This document shows positions 1-6,863 of a DNA stretch of 10,348 nt, one piece after another. The notes beneath the pieces are model-generated. The model saw nothing but the letters and a program-made list of their open reading frames with translations, did not search any database and was not told the origin of the DNA. The DNA comes from Clostridioides sp. (lineage in GTDB: Bacteria; Bacillota; Clostridia; Peptostreptococcales; Peptostreptococcaceae): the NCBI GenBank assembly GCA_031272305.1, contig JAISUA010000074.1, positions 1 through 10,348 on the forward strand, written 5' to 3'. Each line of letters starts with the position of its first letter. Positions within the stretch are counted from its first letter, which is position 1. The position numbers and the translations under genes were made by a program.

Positions 1-167
1 TAGAACTTCAACGTGACTGGGCTAACACTGAAACATATACTCCTGTTACAAATCTTATACAGCAAGTTGGTGGAGTATATGGATTGGGCATAGAATATGC
101 AAATGAAATGATGACAATGATAAAAAATAATGCACAATCAAAAAGCTCTAATATGAGAAAGAATTAA
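1..167 (+). CDS. C-terminal end of an unrecognised protein (5' truncated)
   Basis: The frame beginning at base 3 is open from the window edge to a TAA at 165-167, giving the last 54 residues of a protein that starts outside the window. The tail begins ELQRDWANTETYTPVTN, has a middle hydrophobic and glycine-containing stretch (IQQVGGVYGLGIEYANEMM) and ends in a polar, lysine- and serine-rich tail. The other two forward frames hit stops within the first 15 bases. The strong terminator hairpin at 218-264, placed about 50 bases after the stop, supports a real gene end here. I do not recognise the family and assign no function. The gene runs toward zapA (convergent), so it is not part of the leftward operon. 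Confidence 0.6.
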   Translation, partial: ELQRDWANTETYTPVTNLIQQVGGVYGLGIEYANEMMTMIKNNAQSKSSNMRKN

Positions 168-217
168 TATCATATAGAAATATCTACCTAATTGATGAAA
201 AGCCACTATTATAAATA

Positions 218-264
218 AGAAAACACCATTGATAATCGATTTTAGAATATCAATGGTGTTTTCT
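218..264. terminator. Bidirectional hairpin terminator between convergent genes
   Basis: Bases 218-234 and 248-264 form a perfect 17-bp inverted repeat (core AAACACCATTGAT / ATCAATGGTGTTT) around a 13-base loop. On the plus strand the downstream sequence is T-rich (270-298). On the minus strand the sequence after the stem is A+T-rich with scattered T. It sits between the plus-strand gene ending at 167 and zapA ending at 376, so it probably terminates both, more convincingly the plus-strand one. Bases 265-375 hold nothing else I can name. Confidence 0.85.
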
Positions 265-375
265 ATATCTATTAGTTTTCTTTTTATTTTTTTATCATTT
301 TTAATTTTGTACTTTTAGTTATTTACATCATTATAATTTTTTTAATATATATTTGACTATAAAATTAGATGCAAC

Positions 376-1137
376 TTATTTTTCTTCTTCAACTTTCAAT
401 TGAAGTTCATAGAATTTATTTTGGAATTCAGAAGCCAAATCAGAAGATATCTTGACATCATTCTTAGCTTGTTCCAATTCTTCTTTTGTTTTTTCTAGCT
501 CTTTTAGAACATTGTTGTACTTTATATACAACTCTCTTTCCTCTTCTGAAGTATAGTTCGATTCTTCTCCAATAGCATTGTTTTCAGAAATATTTTTCAT
601 TCCATCTTCAACAAAGTTATCCTTAAAATTTTCTTTCAAACATTCTTTAAGAATATTATCTTCTGAAGTATTTTCCAAACATTTCATATCAACAGCCTCT
701 AAAGAAACATTTTTTAACTCTTTTGAAACAACTTTGTCATTAGAAATATCTTCAGAACAGACTTCATCCATAGATACTACTCTTTCGCTTAGTACATCCA
801 TTTCTTTATTTGAATTAATTTCACCTAGAACATTGATTTTTTTGTTAGAATTAATTTTATACTCTTGCTTTTCTTCTATAAGCTTCTTATTTTCTTCTTT
901 CAATCTATCTCTTTCTTCCATAAGAGCGTCATTTTCACTTGAACACTCAAACAAAAGCTGAGTTATATTGAGTGATGAAAGAATCGCCGCTTGTGATTGA
1001 CTGAGTTTAGGATTCATATTCACTATACTTTTTATTTCTTTGTCCACAAATTCTGCAATTTGCAACATATGATTTTCCGAGTTTTCCCCTACAATTGTAT
1101 ATTCATATCCATTAATTCTAACGACTATTCTATTCAT
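376..1137 (-). CDS. zapA: ZapA-family cell division protein with long coiled-coil extension
   Basis: 253 residues. The N-terminal ~90 match the ZapA family: MNRIVVRINGYEYTIVG, then a conserved HMLQIAEFVDKEI segment and a helix with the ALSS-type pattern (QAAILSSLNITQLLFE, about 49-64), running into a coiled coil at about 65-92. ZapA binds FtsZ in the cytoplasm and promotes Z-ring bundling. Typical family members are roughly 90-130 residues, so this is about twice the usual length. Residues 93-200 are a low-complexity acidic/Asn/Lys linker that includes a degenerate 12-residue duplication (INSNKKINVLGE at 95-106, INSNKEMDVLSE at 107-118). Residues ~198-253 form a second heptad-like coiled coil. 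The ATG at 1137 is preceded by GGGGG (1147-1151) nine bases upstream. It lies 23 bases after pheT and is very likely co-transcribed with pheST, the usual order in Clostridia. The N-terminal call is confident; the extension's role is unknown. Confidence 0.85.
   Translation of the reverse strand: MNRIVVRINGYEYTIVGENSENHMLQIAEFVDKEIKSIVNMNPKLSQSQAAILSSLNITQLLFECSSENDALMEERDRLKEENKKLIEEKQEYKINSNKKINVLGEINSNKEMDVLSERVVSMDEVCSEDISNDKVVSKELKNVSLEAVDMKCLENTSEDNILKECLKENFKDNFVEDGMKNISENNAIGEESNYTSEEERELYIKYNNVLKELEKTKEELEQAKNDVKISSDLASEFQNKFYELQLKVEEEK
784..855 (-). repeat. Degenerate 36-bp in-frame duplication inside the zapA linker
   Basis: Two adjacent 36-bp units (855-820 and 819-784, minus strand) encode INSNKKINVLGE and INSNKEMDVLSE, identical at 8 of 12 residues. 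The in-frame unit and its place in the low-complexity linker suggest an old tandem duplication that has since diverged. Confidence 0.6.
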
Positions 1138-1160
1138 TCAATAAAACCCCCAGACAATGA

Positions 1161-3551
1161 TTAATTGGCTCTTAGATTAGCATCAAGTTTTTCTTTTAAT
1201 TCTTTTAGGATTTCTTCGTGAACTTCATTTACATCTTCATCTGTCAATGTTTTTTCACTACTTCTGTAAACTATATTATATGCTACTGATTTATATCCTT
1301 CTTGAATTTGGTTTCCTGTATAGACATCAAACAATTCAAAACTTTCTACTAGACCTTGACCCTTTTCTTTTATTATATCATCAATTTGTTTAACATACAC
1401 ACTATTATTTACAACTAATGCAATATCTCTTGAAGTAGATGGATATTTAGGTAGAGGTTTGTATAGAGATACTTGATTTTGATTTTCAAATAGTAAGTTT
1501 GCATTCAATTCACAAATATATACTCTCTTTCCTAAATCATAGTTTTCTGCAACATCTGGATTTACTTCTCCTAAAGTTCCTACAACTTTTCCATTTAAAA
1601 CAACATTTGCACATCTTCCTGGGTGATAAGATGTATTTTCTCTTTCTGGAACTATTTCATATTCTTTAATTCCCAATTCTTTAAGTAATATTTCAACTAC
1701 ACCTTTTAATTCAAAGAAATCTATATTTTTTCCATACTCTGCTATACAAATTCTTTCTGGTTCTTTTATTTCTCCATTTTCATTTACAAATATACTTCCA
1801 AATTCGAAAGCAGAAAAATCTTCTATACTATGGGAAATATTTGTTGAAATTACATCTAACATATTTGGAATTAGAGAAATCCTCATAACAGATGTTTCTT
1901 CTCCAAGTGGATTAATTATCTTAACTTTTTTCTTTTCATCGATTTCATTATCTTTTATTTTTGTCATTCCACTAGGACTTACAAAAGAATATGTCAATAT
2001 TTCGTAATGACCACAAGAAATAAGTGTATCTTTCACAGTATCTCTGAAGTTTTGAAGTTCTGTTTTTAACCCTATAGTAGGATTTCCTTCGATTTCAAGA
2101 GAAGGAATTTTGTCAAATCCATAGATTCTAGCTACTTCTTCTACTACATCTGCTTCTTGTTCCATATCAAGTCTATAATCTGGAACTTTCACTAAAATAT
2201 CTTCTTCTCCTAGGATTTCACATTCAAATTCTAAGGATTTCAATATATCTATGACTTCTTGTTGACTGATATTTACTCCACCGATCAAAGCATTTATATT
2301 ATTTATGTTGGCTTTTACTTCTGCTTTTTTAGCTTTGTTTGGATAGTTGTCAACATATCCTTCACATACTTTTCCTGCTCCTAACATCTCAACAAGTTGT
2401 ACAGCTCTGTTCACTGCATCAAGTGCTACTTCTGAGCTTACACCTTTTTCATATCTTGCAGATGCTTCTGTTCTAAGTCCCAATTTCTTAGAAGTTGCTC
2501 TGATATTTTCTCTATTGAAACTTGCACTTTCAAAAATTATTGCATTTGTGTTTTTGTTGATACCTGATTTAAGTCCACCCATTACACCTGCAATACCTAA
2601 ACTTTCCACACCGTTTGTTATTACAAGCATGTTTTCATCTAGATTTCTTTCATTTTTATCAAGTGTTGTAAATTTCTCATCTTTTGTAGCGTTTCTAACT
2701 ACTATTTTGTTTGTTGCTATCTGTGCTAAATCGAAAGCATGCATAGGTTGACCCATTTCAAGCATTACATAGTTTGTTATATCTACTATGTTGTTTATTG
2801 GTCTTACTCCTGCTTCCATAAGTTTTCTTTGCATCCAATATGGAGATGGTTCTATTTTGACATCTTTCACAACTCTGGCAATATATCTTGTACAAAGTTC
2901 TGGATTTTGTATTTCTACTTCGAAATCAATTTTTTCGTCACTTTCTTTAACAGTTATTTCAGGATATTTTACTTTTTTACCTAGAGTAGCTGCCGCTTCT
3001 CTTGCTATTCCTATTATACATCTACAATCTGGTCTATTTGATGTAAGTTCAAATTCTATAGTAGAATCTCTAAGTGCAAGCACATTCTTTATATCTTTTC
3101 CAAGTTCATATGAATCTTGATAATTCAATATATAGATACCTTTTCTTGATTTTTCATCAACATACATAGGATCGATATTAAGTTCTTGTGGTGAACACAT
3201 CATTCCTTCTGAAAGTTCTCCTCTCAACTCACCTGTATTGATTTTTTTGCCACCAGGCAAAGTTGATCCATCAAGTGCAATCGGAACATAATCATTTACA
3301 GAAATATTGTTAGCACCTGTTACTATTTGAAGGTATTTATTTCCTACATCTACCTTTGTCACTACCAATTTATCTGCATTTGGATGATGATTTATTTCAA
3401 TAATTTTTCCTACTACTACATTTTCTATTTCCTCTCCGTAATTTTCTATTGTTTCAACCTTTGTTCCTGTCATTGTCATTCTGTCGGCGAATTCATTGAC
3501 ATCTACATCTATATCTACATAATCTCTAAGCCACTTCAAAGGGACTAACAT
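1161..3551 (-). CDS. pheT: Phenylalanine--tRNA ligase beta subunit
   Basis: 796 residues, close to the ~800 usual for the long bacterial PheT. It pairs with PheS as an (alpha-beta)2 enzyme that charges tRNA-Phe in the cytoplasm. Visible domains in order: an N-terminal domain (MLVPLKWLRDYVDI); a tRNA-binding EMAP/OB-like fold at about 39-150 (VVVGKIIEINHHPNADKL, LRGELSEGMMCSPQEL); the B3/B4 editing domain at about 205-385 (RPINNIVDITNYVMLEMGQP, then HAFDL); the B5 domain at about 405-480; the catalytically inactive class-II-like core at about 490-690 (EILTYSFVSP, RISLIPNML); and a C-terminal FDX-ACB anticodon-binding domain from about 704 (KYPSTSRDIALVV). The ATG at 3551 has an AGGAGG at 3560-3565 with 8-base spacing. 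It lies 191 bases downstream of pheS and is probably on the same T-box-controlled transcript. No frameshift or missing domain is seen. Confidence 0.98.
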   Translation of the reverse strand: MLVPLKWLRDYVDIDVDVNEFADRMTMTGTKVETIENYGEEIENVVVGKIIEINHHPNADKLVVTKVDVGNKYLQIVTGANNISVNDYVPIALDGSTLPGGKKINTGELRGELSEGMMCSPQELNIDPMYVDEKSRKGIYILNYQDSYELGKDIKNVLALRDSTIEFELTSNRPDCRCIIGIAREAAATLGKKVKYPEITVKESDEKIDFEVEIQNPELCTRYIARVVKDVKIEPSPYWMQRKLMEAGVRPINNIVDITNYVMLEMGQPMHAFDLAQIATNKIVVRNATKDEKFTTLDKNERNLDENMLVITNGVESLGIAGVMGGLKSGINKNTNAIIFESASFNRENIRATSKKLGLRTEASARYEKGVSSEVALDAVNRAVQLVEMLGAGKVCEGYVDNYPNKAKKAEVKANINNINALIGGVNISQQEVIDILKSLEFECEILGEEDILVKVPDYRLDMEQEADVVEEVARIYGFDKIPSLEIEGNPTIGLKTELQNFRDTVKDTLISCGHYEILTYSFVSPSGMTKIKDNEIDEKKKVKIINPLGEETSVMRISLIPNMLDVISTNISHSIEDFSAFEFGSIFVNENGEIKEPERICIAEYGKNIDFFELKGVVEILLKELGIKEYEIVPERENTSYHPGRCANVVLNGKVVGTLGEVNPDVAENYDLGKRVYICELNANLLFENQNQVSLYKPLPKYPSTSRDIALVVNNSVYVKQIDDIIKEKGQGLVESFELFDVYTGNQIQEGYKSVAYNIVYRSSEKTLTDEDVNEVHEEILKELKEKLDANLRAN

Positions 3552-3742
3552 AATTTTGACCTCCTGTTTTTTATTTTTAAATTCTACAACTTTATTTTTT
3601 ATCTAAAATAGTATATTTTTAAATTTTATTTTTGTATCTTTATATATACTCTTTTTAATTTCTTTTCAATTTCTTTTCTATCTTTATACATGCTCTTTTT
3701 AATTTCTTTTTTTGTTGCTTATCAAATATTTTTCTACAATTA
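3552..3742 (-). repeat. pheS-pheT spacer with a 32-bp near-perfect direct repeat
   Basis: The 191-base spacer is unusually long for pheS-pheT and very AT-rich. On the plus-strand coordinates, 3635-3666 and 3679-3710 are 32-bp copies differing at only two bases (30/32), offset by 44 bases. A third partial copy of the core AATTTCTTTT lies between them (3669-3677). In the transcript these segments are purine-rich. I see no convincing terminator or promoter in the spacer; a weak 6-bp palindrome overlaps the pheS stop. The pheT ribosome binding site is at the right end of the transcript (3560-3565). Confidence 0.7.
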
Positions 3743-4762
3743 CTAGAATTGTTCTAAGAATTTCTTATTATTTTCAAACATCAATCTTATATCATCTATT
3801 TCATATTTGAACATTGCAAGTCTTTCGATTCCAACTCCATAAGCAAATCCACTATAAATTTCAGGATCTATTCCACAATTTCTAAGAACATTTGGATGTA
3901 CCATTCCACAACCTAATATCTCTATCCAACCTTCTCCTTTACATGTAGGACAACCCTTGCCACCACATTTGAAACAAGTAATATCCACTTCTGCACTTGG
4001 TTCTGTGAATGGGAAATTATGCGGTCTGAATTTTATTTTTGTGTCTTCTCCAAAAAGTTTCTTTACAAATGATTCAAGTGTCCATTTCAAATTAGCCATA
4101 CTTATATTTTTTCCAACTACAAGAGCTTCTATTTGATGGAACATAGGTGAATGAGTCGCATCTGGAGTATCTCTTCTAAAACATCTACCTGGAGAAATTA
4201 TTTTTATAGGTAAATCTTGAGATAACATTGTTCTAACTTGTACAGGTGATGTTTGAGTTCTAAGCAACAACTCATCTGATATATAGAACGTATCTGTGTA
4301 ATCTCTTGAAGGATGATCTTGTGGAGCATTTAGTGCGTCGAAATTGTTGTATACTGTATCAATTTCTGGACCTTCAGCTATAGAATAACCCATTCCAAGA
4401 AATATTTCTGCTACTTCATCTGCTACTTGATTAATCGGATGTTTCTTTCCAATATATTTAGTCTTTGCAGGTAATGTAACATCTATTGTTTCTTCTGCAA
4501 TTTTCTTTGCTCTAGCTGCATTTTTTAGATTTGTTTTCTTTTCATTTAAATTTCCTTCTATGCTATCTCTTACCTCGTTACCTATTTTCCCTATAATAGG
4601 TTTTTCTTCAGCTGGCAATCTTCCCATTTCTTTTAGAATCTTTGTAAGTTGCCCTTTTTTACCTAAGTACTTAACTCTCAAAGCATCTACTTCTTCAACT
4701 GTTGTAGATGATTCAATTTGACTCAAAGCTTCTTCTTTAAGCTGTAATAATTTTTCTTGCAT
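3743..4762 (-). CDS. pheS: Phenylalanine--tRNA ligase alpha subunit
   Basis: Catalytic subunit of the class II enzyme that attaches phenylalanine to tRNA-Phe. With the ATG at 4762 it has 339 residues, normal for the family. The N-terminal ~90 residues are the coiled-coil tRNA-binding arm (MQEKLLQLKEEALSQIE). The catalytic core holds the motif DHPSRDYTDTFYI (~149-161), motif 2 (GRCFRRDTPDATHSPMFHQIE, about 192-212), a Cys-rich CFKCGGKGCPTCKG insert (C263, C266, C271, C274), GMVHPNVL, and motif 3 (GFAYGVGIERLAM, 305-317, then DDIRLM). The alanine in GFAYG that shapes the Phe pocket is conserved. An upstream in-frame GTG at 4771 is rejected as the start because it lies inside the ribosome binding site (AAAGGTGA, 4768-4775), which sits 5 bases before the ATG. 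The stop is TAG at 3743-3745. Control is by the T-box leader just upstream. Confidence 0.98.
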   Translation of the reverse strand: MQEKLLQLKEEALSQIESSTTVEEVDALRVKYLGKKGQLTKILKEMGRLPAEEKPIIGKIGNEVRDSIEGNLNEKKTNLKNAARAKKIAEETIDVTLPAKTKYIGKKHPINQVADEVAEIFLGMGYSIAEGPEIDTVYNNFDALNAPQDHPSRDYTDTFYISDELLLRTQTSPVQVRTMLSQDLPIKIISPGRCFRRDTPDATHSPMFHQIEALVVGKNISMANLKWTLESFVKKLFGEDTKIKFRPHNFPFTEPSAEVDITCFKCGGKGCPTCKGEGWIEILGCGMVHPNVLRNCGIDPEIYSGFAYGVGIERLAMFKYEIDDIRLMFENNKKFLEQF

Positions 4763-4835
4763 AAAAATCACCTTTCTTCTTAAATTTAATTTTAATTATC
4801 TAATTATTAATTGATTTCTTATTTATATAAGTATT

Positions 4836-4877
4836 AAAAAAACCTTTCATCTCTAGCTAAAAGCTAGGGACGAAAGG
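4836..4877 (-). terminator. T-box regulated intrinsic terminator
   Basis: On the minus strand CCTTTCGTCCCTAGCT (4877-4862) pairs with AGCTAGAGATGAAAGG (4858-4843) around a three-base TTT loop, with one G-U wobble and one mismatch, and is followed by seven T (4842-4836). The 5' arm lies directly after the T-box sequence. This is the usual layout for terminator/antiterminator switching in front of pheS. Confidence 0.93.
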
Positions 4878-5110
4878 CTTGATTTTCCGCGGTACCACCC
4901 TAATAGTTCAATTTATATAAATATAAAAATTAAACCACTTAAAAACTTAACGCGTTTCAACGCAAAAACCTACTTAAACATTATGTCTGTTCAGAATTTG
5001 TACTTACGAGGGAATTTCTTTTAAAATTTCAGAAAACACTTTCAGCCTAGGTGCTTATCTCTGTACTGTTATTCTAAAATACTTATCTCGATTATCGTAT
5101 ATATTAAGAT
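4836..5110 (-). promoter_or_regulatory. T-box leader (tRNA-Phe sensing) of pheS-pheT
   Basis: The minus strand carries the hallmark T-box AGGGTGGTACCGCGG (4887-4901), preceded by antiterminator-side sequence (AAGTGGTTTAA, ~4956-4966) and a stem III hairpin (GCGT-TGAA-ACGC, about 4951-4962 upstream region). Upstream are stem I signatures: GAGATAAGTA, the AGAGA motif and a GGCTGAAA distal loop. It ends in an intrinsic terminator. Known mechanism: uncharged tRNA pairs with a specifier codon and, through its 3' CCA, with the T-box bulge, favouring read-through. A phenylalanine UUC triplet stands where the specifier is expected (5012-5014, context GAAATTCCCTC). A second UUC at 4994-4996 is a fallback. 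The position before pheS fits tRNA-Phe. The right edge of stem I (near 5110) is my estimate. Confidence 0.93.
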
Positions 5111-5246
5111 TATCAACAATTATTCGAATTTCTATCTTAAAAAGTTTTTTCAAGTTATATTCTAAGTGAATTTAAACTCAAATAAAGACTTAAGAGATTT
5201 CTTCTGTATTTCATTTAAATTGAATTTGAATGAAAATATAATCTAT

Positions 5247-5275
5247 AGTATAACAGATTAAACAAAATTTTTCAA
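5247..5275 (-). promoter_or_regulatory. Sigma-A-type promoter for pheS-pheT(-zapA)
   Basis: Minus strand: -35 TTGAAA (5270-5275), exactly 17 bases, then -10 TATACT (5247-5252). It begins just past the stop of the preceding membrane-protein gene (5282), so transcription of pheST should start near 5240. That leaves about 130 bases of leader before stem I of the T-box. Consensus quality and spacing are both good; the transcription start is inferred. Confidence 0.8.
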
Positions 5276-5281
5276 TAAATT

Positions 5282-5776
5282 TTATTTAAATCCTTCTATA
5301 AATCTGATTACCAACGGAAATATTGTTATTATTGCAAACAATCTCATAAGCTGCATAAGTGCAACAACTGTTGCTTTCGCTCCCATCGATTCAGCTAGAA
5401 GTGTCATATCTGTCACTCCACCTGGTGAACAACTATACAAAGCAGTCGCCAGATCCATTCCAGTAACTTTATAAATCACTATACCTATTATTATACTTAC
5501 AAAAATAAGACCCATAACCATAATTATGGACGGAAAAAGCAACTCTTTCAACTGCATGATGAATTTTAGATTTATCCCTGTTCCAAGTATACAACCTAAA
5601 ATTATCTGTGCAACCATTTTTGAATTTTCAGGCATATAAGTAAACTCTGTAAAGGAGTTAAATATTCCCACTGCGATAATAGCACCCATTAATGCTCCAA
5701 CAGGCATCTCTAGTTTCAAGGCGACATATGCCCCTAACGACCCGATTATTACAGTCAATACTAATTTTTCAGACAT
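5282..5776 (-). CDS. AbrB/AmoA-family membrane protein, single-repeat (half-size) form
   Basis: 164 residues from the ATG at 5776, which has a GGGGGGA ribosome binding site at 5781-5787. A longer reading from 5806 adds ten residues that cover this site, so I reject it. The protein is highly hydrophobic with about five membrane segments (roughly 4-20, 26-41, 53-70, 80-102, 135-158). Family signatures are PVGALMGAIIAVGIF (25-39), QIILGCILGTG (57-67) and the SPGGVTDMTLLAESMGA loop (117-133), matching the AmoA/AbrB (PF05145-type) family. Full-length relatives are about 350 residues with two such repeats, so this one has a single repeat and would presumably dimerise. Despite database names such as 'AbrB family transcriptional regulator', nothing resembles the DNA-binding AbrB. 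It could be a small-molecule transporter, but the substrate is unknown. It sits between trmH and the pheST promoter. Confidence 0.8.
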   Translation of the reverse strand: MSEKLVLTVIIGSLGAYVALKLEMPVGALMGAIIAVGIFNSFTEFTYMPENSKMVAQIILGCILGTGINLKFIMQLKELLFPSIIMVMGLIFVSIIIGIVIYKVTGMDLATALYSCSPGGVTDMTLLAESMGAKATVVALMQLMRLFAIITIFPLVIRFIEGFK

Positions 5777-5842
5777 AAAATCCCCCCTATTAATTAATAA
5801 TAACATCTATTGTTAAAAACACAAATAACATCGATATTTATT

Positions 5843-5873
5843 ATTATATTAATTATAAATGAAAAAGTTGCAA
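5843..5873 (-). promoter_or_regulatory. Possible promoter for the AbrB-family gene
   Basis: Minus strand TTGCAA (5868-5873) and TATAAT (5843-5848) are separated by 19 bases, longer than optimal. A second TATAAT (5852-5857) is only 10 bases away. It lies after the hairpin at 5898-5936 and about 67 bases before the gene start. This is tentative. Confidence 0.35.
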
Positions 5874-5897
5874 AGAAATTATATATAATTGATATTC

Positions 5898-5936
5898 GAA
5901 GCGTGAAAAAACTTCGTTTTTCTTCATATACGCTTC
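5898..5936 (-). terminator. Hairpin between trmH and the AbrB-family gene, possible weak terminator
   Basis: GAAGCGT (5930-5936 on the minus strand) pairs with ACGCTTC (5898-5904). Inside, a further imperfect stem (AAAAAC/GTTTTT plus TGAA/TTCA with a bulge) closes on a GAA loop. It begins 15 bases past the trmH stop (5952). No T-run follows on either strand, so it may be an mRNA 3'-end or processing structure and not a strong terminator. Confidence 0.45.
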
Positions 5937-5951
5937 TCATATTAACTCTTT

Positions 5952-6863
5952 TTAGATTATTGATTTTTTTATTTCGTACATCAATATCGCTGAGCTAATA
6001 GCAGCGTTGAGTGATTCTGCTTTTCCATACATAGGTATTTTCACTAGTAAGTCTGACTTTGAAATTATATTTTCACTTATTCCATTTGCCTCATTTCCTA
6101 TTACAAGTGCTACTTTTTCTCCGTAATCCACTTTATCGTAAAAATTATCCGTATCCAAATAACTAGATACTATTTTGAATCCATTTGACTGTAATTTTTC
6201 GATTGCACTTTCTTCATCTTCATAGAAAATATCAATTGAAAATATTGATCCCATTGTTGACCTTATAGTTTTTGGATTGTATACATCTACACTACCTTTA
6301 AGTACGACGATTCCATCAGCTCCAGCTGCATCAGCTGTTCTTATGATTGTACCCATATTTCCAGGATCTTGCACTCGATCTAAGACAATCAAGAAATTAT
6401 TTTCTTTTATTTTTGAAACTTCTTTATTTATATTTGAAAATTTTTCTTTTGCTTTTGAAACTTCTCTGTTTATATTTAAAAATTTTTCTTTTGCTTTTGA
6501 AACTTCTCTATTTATATTTGAAAATTTTTCTTTTTTAAAACTGCAAATTCCAAGTATTCCTTGTGTATTTTCAGTATCTGATATTTCAGCAAAGTTCTTA
6601 TCACTTGTTTTGAATATTTGTATATTTTCGCTAGCAAAATCACTAAGTAAATTTTTATATTCCTCTTTTCCTTCAAGCATCTTCTTCTCAAAATCTTCAT
6701 TTATTATTATATAATCAATTTTTGAATTTGAATCCAATGCTAAGGTCAATATTCTATATCCTTCTGCTATGAATTTACTTTCTTTGGCTCGTGTTTTCGA
6801 TTTTAAAAGAGATCTTGCAAACTTAAGTTTCTCATTTTCTCTGCTAGTAATTTCTCTTATCAT
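5952..6863 (-). CDS. SpoU/TrmH-family RNA 2'-O-ribose methyltransferase with an internal repeat linker
   Basis: 303 residues. Residues ~1-107 are the RNA-binding substrate domain (ITSRENEKLKFARSLL, ESKFIAEGYRILTLAL, TENTQGILGI). Residues ~157-303 are the SPOUT (knotted) methyltransferase domain with the three SpoU motifs: DRVQDPGNMGTIIRTADAAG (162-181, holding the catalytic-type Asn-Met-Gly and Arg), ALVIGNEANGIS (252-263) and IPMYGKAESLNAAISSAIL (276-294). The family uses S-adenosylmethionine to methylate ribose 2'-OH in 23S rRNA or tRNA; the exact target cannot be read here. Between the domains, residues 111-152 are three 14-residue repeats (KEKFSNINREVSKA type), an insertion where relatives usually have a short linker. 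The ATG at 6863 has only a weak site (GAGAG, 6871-6875). It lies downstream of rplT, as in many Clostridia, but past a terminator, so it probably has its own promoter. Confidence 0.9.
   Translation of the reverse strand: MIREITSRENEKLKFARSLLKSKTRAKESKFIAEGYRILTLALDSNSKIDYIIINEDFEKKMLEGKEEYKNLLSDFASENIQIFKTSDKNFAEISDTENTQGILGICSFKKEKFSNINREVSKAKEKFLNINREVSKAKEKFSNINKEVSKIKENNFLIVLDRVQDPGNMGTIIRTADAAGADGIVVLKGSVDVYNPKTIRSTMGSIFSIDIFYEDEESAIEKLQSNGFKIVSSYLDTDNFYDKVDYGEKVALVIGNEANGISENIISKSDLLVKIPMYGKAESLNAAISSAILMYEIKKSII
6411..6536 (-). repeat. Three-copy 42-bp in-frame tandem repeat within trmH
   Basis: Units at 6411-6452, 6453-6494 and 6495-6536 agree pairwise at 38-39 of 42 bases. The unit length is a multiple of three, so the frame is kept, and they encode KEKFSNINREVSKA, KEKFLNINREVSKA and KEKFSNINKEVSKI (residues 111-152). 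This is a coding minisatellite located at the boundary between the substrate-binding and methyltransferase domains. Confidence 0.95.

Noticed and set aside
578..961. Plus-strand open frame of 127 codons opposite zapA
   Set aside because: Serine/phenylalanine-rich antisense shadow of the lysine/glutamate-rich zapA linker; no ribosome binding site and no family resemblance.
2347..3548. Several plus-strand open frames opposite pheT
   Set aside because: Antisense shadows of a clearly real, full-length pheT; compositions are typical of reversed AT-rich coding DNA.
4763..4771. GTG at 4771 as the pheS start
   Set aside because: It is part of the AAAGGTGA ribosome binding site that serves the ATG at 4762.
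5810..5998. Plus-strand open frame of 62 codons between the AbrB-family gene and trmH
   Set aside because: It crosses the hairpin and the end of trmH, has no ribosome binding site, and is Ile/Leu-rich as expected of AT-rich spacer.
6277..6714. Plus-strand open frame of 145 codons containing a repeated SLFIF(E/K)NFSFAFET motif, and a second overlapping repeat-containing frame
   Set aside because: The periodicity is only the trmH 42-bp repeat read from the other strand; because 42 is divisible by three, every frame stays open through it.
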